Assembly: GCF_037482845.1 (NCBI RefSeq) | Contig: NZ_JBBHJW010000012.1 | Span: forward strand, 155,777-219,776 | Length of the DNA stretch: 64,000 nt | Source of the DNA: Paucibacter_B soli | Lineage (GTDB): Bacteria; Pseudomonadota; Gammaproteobacteria; Burkholderiales; Burkholderiaceae_C | Direction of reading: 5' to 3' | In this document: one piece after another, positions 44,941 through 52,335 of the stretch | Layout: every line of letters begins with the position of its first letter | Position numbering within the stretch: position 1 is the stretch's first letter | Notes under the pieces: model-generated | What the model was told of the DNA's origin: nothing | Database searches by the model: none | The model's input: only the letters and a program-made list of their open reading frames with translations | Program-made: the position numbers and the translations under genes

Positions 44941-46070
44941 GCATGTTCAGCTGGGCCCGCATGTGGGCCGTGTTCGTCAAGGAGTTCCAGCAGATGCTGC
45001 GCGACCGCCTGACCTTCGCGATGGCGGTGGGTGTGCCCATCATGCAACTGGTGCTGTTCGGCTACGCGATCAATATGGACCCCAAGGGCCTGCCCACCGC
45101 GGTGGTGGCGCAGGACCAGGGCGCGATGGGCCGCAGCCTGCTGGCGGCGATGCAGAACAGCGGCTATTTCCGCATCGTCGACAGCGGCATGAGCGAGGCC
45201 GAGGCCGACGCGCTGATGGCGCGCGGCGAGGTGCAGTTCATCGTCGTCATCCCGGGCGACTTCGGCGCGCGCCTGGTGCGTGGCGAGCGCCCGGCGCTGC
45301 TGGTGGCGGCCGACGCCACCGACCCCTCGGCCTCGGGCAATGCCCTGGCCGCCCTGCAGCAGCTGGGCGCACAGGCGCTAGCGCGCGAGTTGCGCGGCCC
45401 GCTGGCCAGCCTGCAGCCGCGCCCCCTGCCCTTCGAGCTGCGCCTGCAGCGGCGCTACAACCCCGAGGGGCTGTCGCGCTACAACATCGTGCCCGGTCTG
45501 ATCGGCACCATCCTCACCATGACCATGGTGATGCTGACCTCGCTGGCGATGACGCGCGAGCGCGAGCGCGGCACCATGGAGAACCTGCTCGCCACGCCGG
45601 TGCGGCCGCTGGAGGTGATGCTGGGCAAGATCCTGCCCTATGTGCTGATCGGCTATCTGCAGTTGCTGCTGGTCTTGCTGGCGGCCTGGCTGCTGTTCGA
45701 GGTACCCATGGTGGGTAGCTTCGGCCTGCTGATGGCGATGATTGGCGTGTTCATGCTGGCCAATCTGGGCGTGGGCTTCACCTTCTCGACGCTGGCGCGC
45801 AACCAGCTGCAGGCCCTGCAGATGACCTTCTTCTTCTTCCTGCCCTCGATGCTGCTCTCGGGCTTCATGTTTCCCTACCGCGGCATGCCGGGCTGGGCGC
45901 AGAGCCTGGGCGAGGTGCTGCCGCTGACGCATTTCCTGCGCATCGTGCGCGGCATCATGCTCAAGGGCAGCGCGGCGGCCGAGCTGCTGCCCGAGCTCTG
46001 GCCCATGCTGGCCTTCTTGCTGGCGGCTGGCGCGATTGCCTTGATGCGCTATCGGCAGACGCTGGATTGA
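44937..46070 (+). CDS. ABC-2 type permease (YbhS/YbhR-like)
   Basis: Inner-membrane permease of 377 residues. One N-terminal helix (about 25-45, FAMAVGVPIMQLVLFGYAI), a large periplasmic loop (about 50-185), then five C-terminal helices with the ABC-2 motif TRERERGTMENLLATPVRPLEVMLGKILPY. It would export a hydrophobic compound through the HlyD adaptor; the substrate is unknown. The operon has one permease gene, implying a homodimer, whereas ybh operons carry two. A hairpin without a T-run follows. Confidence 0.92.
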   Translation: MSMFSWARMWAVFVKEFQQMLRDRLTFAMAVGVPIMQLVLFGYAINMDPKGLPTAVVAQDQGAMGRSLLAAMQNSGYFRIVDSGMSEAEADALMARGEVQFIVVIPGDFGARLVRGERPALLVAADATDPSASGNALAALQQLGAQALARELRGPLASLQPRPLPFELRLQRRYNPEGLSRYNIVPGLIGTILTMTMVMLTSLAMTRERERGTMENLLATPVRPLEVMLGKILPYVLIGYLQLLLVLLAAWLLFEVPMVGSFGLLMAMIGVFMLANLGVGFTFSTLARNQLQALQMTFFFFLPSMLLSGFMFPYRGMPGWAQSLGEVLPLTHFLRIVRGIMLKGSAAAELLPELWPMLAFLLAAGAIALMRYRQTLD

Positions 46071-46076
46071 TCGGCA

Positions 46077-46099
46077 GCGCCCCCCTGAACAAGGGGCGC
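46077..46099 (+). other. GC-rich hairpin after the exporter operon
   Basis: GCGCCCC (46077-46083) pairs with GGGGCGC (46093-46099) around a nine-base loop containing CTGAACAA. It lies just after the permease stop, but lacks a T-run, so termination efficiency is uncertain; it may stabilise the 3' end. Confidence 0.45.
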
Positions 46100-46162
46100 G
46101 CGCTCGCGGGGTTGCCGCCCAGCCACTGGCCGGGACAATGGCCCCGGCCCAAGCCCAAGCCC

Positions 46163-46810
46163 ATGCGCTCCGTCTTCCTGCTCCGCCGCTGCACCCAAGC
46201 CATCCACCGCTCGCGCGCCGCGCTCTTGCAGAGCGACTGGGAGCTGGCGGGCAGTAGTGAGCGCCTGAGCGAATGCGCGGACTGGCTGGGGCGCTTACAG
46301 CCCGATGTGCTGGCCTGCGATCTGCGCCTGTTCGACGGCCATGTGAGCCGCCTGCTGCGTGGCTTGCGCCACGAGCCCTGGGCGCCCAAGGTGCTGCTGT
46401 TCAGCAGCTGTGCCGACGAGGTGCTGCTCTACGACACCCTGGCCAGTGGCGCCCATGGCTATTGGATGGAGCGGCAGACCGCCATCAGCCTGCCGATGGC
46501 GCTGGACGCGCTGCATGCGGGCCGCGCCCTGATGTCACCGATGATCGCCAGGCGGGCGCTGGCGGCCCTGGCCATGCCGCGCCTGAGCCTGGAGCAAGCG
46601 CATCAACTGCGCCTGCACAGCCTGGAACCGGGGCAGGAAGCCACCTTCGCGCAGCCGCTGCTGAGCCTGCTATCGCTTGGCCTGCTGCCGCGCGAAATCG
46701 CCCAGCTCTGGGAGCTGGCGCTGGAGCAGGTGGAGCGGGCGCTGGCGCAGATCTATCGCCGCCTGCACCGCGTGCGCATCTTTCACGAGCCCGATCTGCC
46801 GGTGGCCTAA
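46163..46810 (+). CDS. Degenerate NarL/FixJ-like response regulator
   Basis: Protein of 215 residues shaped like a LuxR-type regulator. The receiver-like half keeps Asp 53 (LACDLRLFDG), the Ser-containing LFSSCADE and the GAHGYW turn, but lacks the N-terminal acidic pair that binds magnesium and has Glu where the conserved Lys should be (WMERQT). The C-terminal region (about 160-205, LLPREIAQLWELALEQVERALAQIYRRLHRV) matches the HTH plan with the usual LTxRE opening lost. It may be a phosphorylation-independent regulator. It follows the exporter on the same strand by 92 bases. Start at 46163 opens the first receiver strand. Confidence 0.7.
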   Translation: MRSVFLLRRCTQAIHRSRAALLQSDWELAGSSERLSECADWLGRLQPDVLACDLRLFDGHVSRLLRGLRHEPWAPKVLLFSSCADEVLLYDTLASGAHGYWMERQTAISLPMALDALHAGRALMSPMIARRALAALAMPRLSLEQAHQLRLHSLEPGQEATFAQPLLSLLSLGLLPREIAQLWELALEQVERALAQIYRRLHRVRIFHEPDLPVA

Positions 46811-46815
46811 GCCCC

Positions 46816-47445
46816 TCAGGCCTGCGGAGGCAGGGTGTCGATGAAGCTCGGTCGCTGGCTCAGCTTGTCGTGGAACTTGGCCAGGTTGGCGTGGTCTGCT
46901 CGCCAGTCGATCGCGGGGAAGCGGAAGTCGAGATAGCCCAGCGCGCAGCCGACCGAGATATCGGCCAGCGAGAAATGGTTGCCCGAACACCAGGCCTTGT
47001 CACCCAGGCCCGAGCTCATCGCCTTGAGCGCGGCCAGCACCTTGTCCATCTGGCGTTGCGTCCATGCCTCGCTGCGTTGCTCGGCACTGCGCCCGTTCCA
47101 GGTCTGCTCCAGGCGCGCCAGAATGGACGCATCCAGCAGCCCGTCGGACAAGGCCTCCCAGGTGCGCACCTCGGTGCGCTCGCGGCCGCGCTCGGGGATC
47201 AGCTTGCCCACCGGCGACAGCGTGTCCACATACTCGACGATGACGCGCGAATCGAACACCGCGCCGGTGATCGAGTCCTGCCCCTCCATCACCAGGCAGG
47301 GTACCTTGCCCAGCGGGTTGACCTTCATGATGGCATCGCTGGCCCACACATCCTCCAGCAAGAGCTGATAGTCGAGCTTCTTCTCCGCCATCACGATGCG
47401 GACCTTGCGGACATAGGGGCTGGTGAGTGATCCGATGAGCTTCAT
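46816..47445 (-). CDS. Glutathione S-transferase (YibF-like)
   Basis: GST-fold protein of 209 residues. The thioredoxin-like domain begins MKLIGSLTSPYVRKVRI with Ser-Pro-Tyr at the catalytic position; LGKVPCLVM supplies the cis-Pro and FDSRVIVEYVD the glutathione site. The C-terminal helical domain carries FSLADISVGCALGYLDFRFP, as in YibF-type proteins. The substrate is unknown. The gene converges on the degenerate regulator with a five-base gap. Confidence 0.9.
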   Translation of the reverse strand: MKLIGSLTSPYVRKVRIVMAEKKLDYQLLLEDVWASDAIMKVNPLGKVPCLVMEGQDSITGAVFDSRVIVEYVDTLSPVGKLIPERGRERTEVRTWEALSDGLLDASILARLEQTWNGRSAEQRSEAWTQRQMDKVLAALKAMSSGLGDKAWCSGNHFSLADISVGCALGYLDFRFPAIDWRADHANLAKFHDKLSQRPSFIDTLPPQA

Positions 47446-47636
47446 GAGTGCGAGGTGATGCGTTGCGGCGCGATTCTAGCGAAGGGTCCGTTGCACGATA
47501 GGCTGTACAAGGGCCATGAACTAGTGCAGGCAAACTCGCCTTGCCAGCCGCCCCGCGCTTGGGCCACACTCTTGCGCGCACCCACCAGAGGTGCGGACAA
47601 ATCGTCATCCAGGCGATATTCAAGGAGGGAGGCTCG

Positions 47637-48827
47637 ATGAGCAATGGCAACAACAGCGGCCGCATGGCGGCCGATTCGACCCTGGGCAATCTGTCCGGCT
47701 GGCCACATTCGCAGTACCGCAAGCGCAAGCTGGACCTGAGCTTCACCGGCTCGGGCAGCGAGTATTTCCGCATCTGGATCGTCAACCTGCTGCTCTGCCT
47801 GGTCACGCTGGGGTTATATCTGCCCTTCGCCAAGGCGCGGCGGCTGAGCTATTTCTACAGCAACACGCTGATCGACGGCCAGGCCCTGGGCTTTCACGGC
47901 GACCCCTGGAAGATGCTGCGTGGCTTCCTGCTGCTGGCGCTGCTGACCCTGGCCTATGGCGTCGCCGCGCGCTTCTCGCCGCTGAGCGCCCTGGCTGCCT
48001 TTGCCTTGCTGTGCGGGCTGTGGCCGGCGCTGTGGCGTGCCGGCCTGCAGTTCCGTCTCGCCAACACCAGCTGGCGCGGCCTGCACCTGGGATTCAACGG
48101 CAGCAGCGCCGGCGCCTATGCGGCCCTGCTACCGCTGTATGTGCCGGCCCTGCTGATGGTGGCCGGGCAAACCCTGTTCGCGCCGGACAGCCCCGACCCC
48201 CGCGCCCCCTTGCCGCCCCTGCTGGGGCTCAGCATGGCGGCCAGCTTCTTGCTGATGCTGCTCATGCTGCCCTGGGGCGTGGCGCGCATCAAACGCTACC
48301 AACATGGTGGCTATACCTATGCCGACCAGCAGACCGAGCTCGCCGTGCCGACGCGACGTTTCTACGGCATCGGCCTCAAGGCGCTGCTGCTGACCCTGCT
48401 GCCCCTGGCGCTGCTGGGTGCGCTGGCCGCCATCGCCGCGCTCGTCCACAAGCCCCTGCTGTTCTGGCTGATGCTGGCGCTGCCGCTCGCCTATCTGCTG
48501 TACTTTGCACTCATAACACCCTATGTGAGCGCGCGCCTGCAGAACCTGGTCTGGAACGGCACGGCCTCGGACCTGCTGCAATTGCAGAGCGATCTGCCGG
48601 CGCGCCCGCTGGCCTGGCTGACGCTGAAGAACTGGCTGCTCACCGCCCTTACCCTGGGCTTGTACCGCCCCTTCGCGGCCGTGCACACCGCGCGCATGCG
48701 CTTGCAGGCCATGAGCCTGATGGTCGAAGGCGACCTGGACGGCTGGGTGGTGCGCCAGTGCATCGCGCAGGACGACGCCGCCGGCGATGCGGCGGGCGAC
48801 TTCTTCGGCATCGACATGGGCTTGTGA
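47637..48827 (+). CDS. DUF898 (YjgN-like) polytopic membrane protein
   Basis: Integral membrane protein of 396 residues with a very strong ribosome site (AAGGAGGGAGG). Seven to nine hydrophobic helices are visible. Two internal copies of the family pattern appear: FTGSGSEYFRIWIVNLLLCLVTLGLYLPFAKARR near residue 35 and a second near 305-330 (LTLKNWLLTALTLGLYRPFAAVHTARM). Function is unknown for the family. The downstream M48 peptidase starts at or inside its stop, the common DUF898-M48 pairing, so the two probably act together at the membrane. The 191-base spacer before it has no other gene. Confidence 0.88.
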   Translation: MSNGNNSGRMAADSTLGNLSGWPHSQYRKRKLDLSFTGSGSEYFRIWIVNLLLCLVTLGLYLPFAKARRLSYFYSNTLIDGQALGFHGDPWKMLRGFLLLALLTLAYGVAARFSPLSALAAFALLCGLWPALWRAGLQFRLANTSWRGLHLGFNGSSAGAYAALLPLYVPALLMVAGQTLFAPDSPDPRAPLPPLLGLSMAASFLLMLLMLPWGVARIKRYQHGGYTYADQQTELAVPTRRFYGIGLKALLLTLLPLALLGALAAIAALVHKPLLFWLMLALPLAYLLYFALITPYVSARLQNLVWNGTASDLLQLQSDLPARPLAWLTLKNWLLTALTLGLYRPFAAVHTARMRLQAMSLMVEGDLDGWVVRQCIAQDDAAGDAAGDFFGIDMGL

Positions 48828-48829
48828 GC

Positions 48830-49858
48830 ATGGCGCCGCGCCTGCAGCTCGATTACTTCGATGGCCGCAGTGCGCGCCCGCAGCGTGCCGAGATCCAGCT
48901 GCTGGATGGCCGCCTGCACCTGGACTGCGGCCTGCAGCAGCACCAGTACCCGCTGCGCCGCGTGCGCTGGCCCGAGCGCCAGCGCCATGGCCAGCGCCAG
49001 GCCCTGCTGCCCGATGGCGGCGTGCTCAGCTGTGCCGATGCCGCGCTCTGGGACGACTGGGCGCGCGCCTCCGGCCTGCGCGACAGCCTGACGGTGCGCT
49101 GGATGCAGAACTGGCGGCTGGCGGGAACCGCCCTGGCGCTGCTGCTGGCCATGCTGCTGCTGGCCTGGCGCTGGGGCGTGCCGCTGGCCACCGAGGCGGC
49201 CCTGCGCTGGCTGCCGCCGGCGCTGGAACAGCAGATCGGTGCCCAGACCCTGGCGCAGCTGGAATCACATTGGTTGCGGCCCAGCCAGCTACCGCCCGCC
49301 GAACAGGAAGGGCTGCGCCAACGCTTTGCCGCCCTGGTGGCGCAGGCCCATGCCTCAGGCCAGGCGCCGGCCTACCAATTGCACTTCCGTGCCGCCTCCG
49401 ACGCCTTCGGTCCGAATGCCTTCGCCTTGCCGGGTGGCGCCATCGTGCTCACCGACGCGCTGGTGCTGCTGATGCGCGAACGCCCGGATGCCGTGCTGGG
49501 CGTGCTGGCCCATGAGCTGGGCCATGTAAGGCAACGCCACGGCCTGCGTCTGGCGGTGCAGGCCAGCCTGCTGAGTGCGCTGGCCGGTCTGGTGGTGGGC
49601 GATTTCTCCACCCTGCTGGCGGGTATGCCCGCGCTGCTGACGCAGCAGGCCTATTCGCGCGACTTCGAACGCGAGGCCGATGCCGAGGCGCGCCGCTGCC
49701 TGCTGGCGGCCGGCATCTCGCCGCGCGTGATGCTGGACTTCTTCGAGCGCCTCGCGCGCGAGCGCCAGCATGCCGAGGCGGCCAGCCTGCCGATCGCCTT
49801 CTCCAGCCATCCGGCGGATGCCGAACGCAAACGCTTCTTCGGCGCCGACTCTCAATAG
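48830..49858 (+). CDS. M48-family membrane zinc metallopeptidase
   Basis: Peptidase of 342 residues. An N-terminal cytoplasmic domain of about 90 residues precedes a membrane helix (about 95-115, TALALLLAMLLLAW), then the M48 catalytic domain with HELGH in GVLAHELGHVRQRHG and the third ligand Glu in FEREADAEARR. It resembles the BepA/LoiP/HtpX clan. It may begin at GTG 48824, overlapping the DUF898 stop, or at ATG 48830; either implies coupling. The partner membrane protein may be its regulator or substrate recruiter. Its end overlaps the convergent PEP-CTERM gene by seven bases. Confidence 0.9.
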   Translation: MAPRLQLDYFDGRSARPQRAEIQLLDGRLHLDCGLQQHQYPLRRVRWPERQRHGQRQALLPDGGVLSCADAALWDDWARASGLRDSLTVRWMQNWRLAGTALALLLAMLLLAWRWGVPLATEAALRWLPPALEQQIGAQTLAQLESHWLRPSQLPPAEQEGLRQRFAALVAQAHASGQAPAYQLHFRAASDAFGPNAFALPGGAIVLTDALVLLMRERPDAVLGVLAHELGHVRQRHGLRLAVQASLLSALAGLVVGDFSTLLAGMPALLTQQAYSRDFEREADAEARRCLLAAGISPRVMLDFFERLARERQHAEAASLPIAFSSHPADAERKRFFGADSQ

Positions 49859-50490
49859 CGGCGTCGACGTGCCAGCAAGCCCAGCACGCCCAGGCCGCTG
49901 AACATCAGCGCCATGCTGGCCGGCTCGGGCACCACCGCGGCCACCTGGACCAGCTGGCCGCGCACCGCCCCGCCGGGGTTCAGGCTGGTGTGGACATTGA
50001 CGTAGGCCAAGCCGCCCTTGAGCATGTCAAGAAAGGACATCGCGGGATGGCCGGCGTTGCTGCCAGTTGCTGCGGTCACTCCAATCGTGGGCGGGGTAAT
50101 GCCACTGCCCCCTACCAGCAGGGTACTGCCCGCATTAAAGGCTGGGAAAGCCACGTCATCCAGATTGACACGCACCGGCCCGTTTTCAGTAGTGGTGGCC
50201 GCGCCGTGAATGTGGAAGCCACTTGCCGCCCTGCCCCCTGACGCCCCGGAGAGTGCAAACACCGCCATCGTGAAGTCGTAGCTGTCATCCAGCAGTGACG
50301 CCGTGCCCCTGTCGTCATAGAACAAGGTCGCCAGCCCAACGGCTGTGGCACCAGAGCCGCCGCCGATCTCATTGGCGCCGTTGAGGCCGGCATTGAACTG
50401 GTAGACCGTGGCCTGTGCCGCCATGGGCAAGGCGGCGCCAAGAACGGCGAGTGCGGCAAAAGCGGCACGGGCGGCGATTCGGATACGCAT
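49852..50490 (-). CDS. CHRD-domain PEP-CTERM sorted exoprotein
   Basis: Exported protein of 212 residues. Signal peptide to about residue 27 (PMAAQA), a CHRD domain (about 30-180: FNAGLNGANEIGG, GFHIHGAA, YVNVHTSLNPGGAVRGQL), and a classical PEP-CTERM tail: VPEPASMALMFSGLGVLGLLARRRR. PEP-CTERM proteins are processed by exosortase and linked to extracellular polysaccharide or biofilm formation; no exosortase gene is in the window. The start at 50490 follows an AAGGAG ribosome site. The two CHRD His residues (HIH, VNVH) are as in other family members. Confidence 0.9.
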   Translation of the reverse strand: MRIRIAARAAFAALAVLGAALPMAAQATVYQFNAGLNGANEIGGGSGATAVGLATLFYDDRGTASLLDDSYDFTMAVFALSGASGGRAASGFHIHGAATTTENGPVRVNLDDVAFPAFNAGSTLLVGGSGITPPTIGVTAATGSNAGHPAMSFLDMLKGGLAYVNVHTSLNPGGAVRGQLVQVAAVVPEPASMALMFSGLGVLGLLARRRRY

Positions 50491-50596
50491 GCGAGGCTCC
50501 TTGAAAGGGGGGGTCGGCGCTGCTGACGCGACCGCTGCACGGGTTATACCCAGACGCGCCACGATCACCAGCCCTAGTTCATGGGAAGGCCAGGGC

Positions 50597-51865
50597 CTAC
50601 CCCAGGCTCCAGTCGACCACCTCCGGCCGCCCCGGCAGGCTGAGCCTGGCCTCGGCGGGGGCCATCCGGCTCAGCACCCGACCGCGGCGCACCACCAGCA
50701 GGCGCTGGGCGCGCAGACGTATTGCCTCCACCGGATCGCGCGCCTGCAGCAGCACGAAGTCGGCATGGCAGCCGGATGCCAGGCCATAGCCGTCCAGGCC
50801 CAGCACGCGAGCGTTGTTGCTCGTCACCGCCTCGAAGCAGGCGCGCATGCCCGCCTGCGAGGTCTGTTGGGCCACATGCAGGCCCATGCTTGCCACCTCC
50901 AGCATGTCGGCGCTGCCCAGGCTGTACCAGGGGTCGAGCACGCAATCGTGGCCAAAGCCCACATTGATGCCGGCCGCCATCAGCTCGGGCACGCGCGTCA
51001 TGCCGCGGCGCTTGGGGTAGCTGTCGTGGCGGCCCTGCAGCGTGATGTTGATGAGCGGATTCGCCACCGCGTGCAGCTGCGCCTCGGCCATCAGCGGGAT
51101 CAGCTTGGAGACGTAGTAGTTGTCCATGGAGTGCATGGAGGTCAGGTGCGAGCCCGTCACCCGCCCCTGCAGGCCCAGGCGCTGGGTCTCGGCGGCCAGG
51201 GTCTCGACATGGCGCGAGAGCGGGTCGTCGCTCTCGTCGCAATGCATGTCCACGCGCAGGCCGCGCTCGGCCGCCAGCTCGCACAGCAGCCTCACGCTGG
51301 CAGCGCCATCGCTCATCGTGCGCTCAAAATGCGGGATGCCGCCCACCACGTCCACGCCCAGGTCGAGCGCGCGCTTGAGGTTCGCCAGCGCGCCCGGCGC
51401 GCGCAGCAGGCCGTCCTGCGGGAAGGCCACCAGCTGCAGGTCCAGATAGGGCTTCACGCGTTCGCGCACATGCAGGAGCGCCTCCACCGCCAGCAGGCGC
51501 GCGTCGCACACGTCGACATGGCTGCGTATCGCCAGCAGGCCCTTCGCCACCGCCCAGTCGCAGTAGCGCAGCGCGCGCTCCACCAACGCCTCCTGCGTGA
51601 GCTGGGCTTTGAGCTCGCCCCACAAGGCGATGCCCTCCAACAGGGTGCCGCTCTGGTTCACGCGCGGCAGGCCATAGCTGAGCGTGGCATCCATATGGAA
51701 ATGCGCGTCCACAAAGGGCGGGCTGAGCAGCCAGCCACCGCCGTCCAGCAGCTCCACACCCTCGGGCGCGGGCAGCTGCGGGCCGATGGCGGCAATGCGG
51801 CCGGCCTGCACCAGCAGGTCCTGGCCGACGCGGCCATCGGGAAGGCAGATATTACGTATCAGCAT
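50597..51865 (-). CDS. Cytosine deaminase-like amidohydrolase
   Basis: Metal-dependent deaminase/hydrolase of 422 residues, near CodA in length. Ligands and catalytic residues are visible: HxH in VDAHFHMD, His in IRSHVDVCD, His and Glu in DMHCDESDDP, the GSHLTSMHSMD motif and Asp in FGHDCVLDPW. This matches the CodA-type subgroup; the substrate may be cytosine or another cyclic amidine. No transporter (codB) is adjacent. The start at 51865 gives the usual first strand MLIRNICLPDG. It is divergent from the BlaI-like repressor gene. Confidence 0.86.
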   Translation of the reverse strand: MLIRNICLPDGRVGQDLLVQAGRIAAIGPQLPAPEGVELLDGGGWLLSPPFVDAHFHMDATLSYGLPRVNQSGTLLEGIALWGELKAQLTQEALVERALRYCDWAVAKGLLAIRSHVDVCDARLLAVEALLHVRERVKPYLDLQLVAFPQDGLLRAPGALANLKRALDLGVDVVGGIPHFERTMSDGAASVRLLCELAAERGLRVDMHCDESDDPLSRHVETLAAETQRLGLQGRVTGSHLTSMHSMDNYYVSKLIPLMAEAQLHAVANPLINITLQGRHDSYPKRRGMTRVPELMAAGINVGFGHDCVLDPWYSLGSADMLEVASMGLHVAQQTSQAGMRACFEAVTSNNARVLGLDGYGLASGCHADFVLLQARDPVEAIRLRAQRLLVVRRGRVLSRMAPAEARLSLPGRPEVVDWSLG

Positions 51866-51898
51866 GGGTGCCAGCCTAGCACCGGATTCATGTAGACA

Positions 51899-51928
51899 AA
51901 TAGTTCTAGACAATGTGTTCTAGAACAC
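51899..51928. promoter_or_regulatory. Probable BlaI-type operator (14-bp palindrome plus half site)
   Basis: GTGTTCTAGAACAC at 51915-51928 is a perfect 14-bp palindrome, and AGTTCTAGACAA just upstream (51902-51913) repeats its core. They lie 15 bases before the start of a BlaI/MecI-like repressor gene and between it and the divergent deaminase gene, the expected place for an autoregulatory operator. Binding by this repressor is inferred. Confidence 0.6.
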
Positions 51929-51942
51929 TTATTCTGCAAGCC

Positions 51943-52335
51943 ATGCAAGACCTGACCCCACCGCGCAAACCCACCGCCGCCGAGCTGGACCTGCTGCGCA
52001 CGCTCTGGCGCATCGGCCCGGCCACGGCCAAGCAGGCGCACGAGGCCTTGCAGGGCGAGCGCCCCGACGCGACCTATGCCACCGTGCTGCGCCAGCTGCA
52101 GATCATGCATGGCAAGGGCCTGCTGACGCGCGACGAAAGCCAGCGCTCGCATGTCTATGCCAGCGCCCAGGCGCAGGACCAGCTGCAGACCCATCTGCTC
52201 AAGGACCTGATTGCCAAGGCCTTCTCGGGCTCGGGCAAGGCCCTGGTGATGGCTGCCCTGCGCGGCCATGTGAGCAAGAAGGAACGCGAGGAGATCGAGC
52301 AATTCCTGCACGGCGACGCGGGGGCCCAGAAGTGA
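51943..52335 (+). CDS. BlaI/MecI-family transcriptional repressor
   Basis: Winged-helix repressor of 130 residues. The DNA-binding domain (about 10-80) has PTAAELDLLRTLWRIGPATAKQAHEAL and TYATVLRQLQIMHGKGLLTRDESQRSHVY, the BlaI/MecI pattern; the C-terminal helices (about 85-125) form the dimer interface. In classic systems the repressor is cleaved after a BlaR1/MecR1 sensor binds beta-lactam. Here the next gene, overlapping by four bases (GTGA), encodes an M56 protein with an S11 penicillin-binding domain, so a similar circuit is likely. A palindromic operator lies just upstream. Confidence 0.9.
   Translation: MQDLTPPRKPTAAELDLLRTLWRIGPATAKQAHEALQGERPDATYATVLRQLQIMHGKGLLTRDESQRSHVYASAQAQDQLQTHLLKDLIAKAFSGSGKALVMAALRGHVSKKEREEIEQFLHGDAGAQK

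Noticed and set aside
46077..46099. Calling the hairpin after the exporter a standard terminator
   Set aside because: The stem is good but no T-run follows, so it is listed only as a hairpin.
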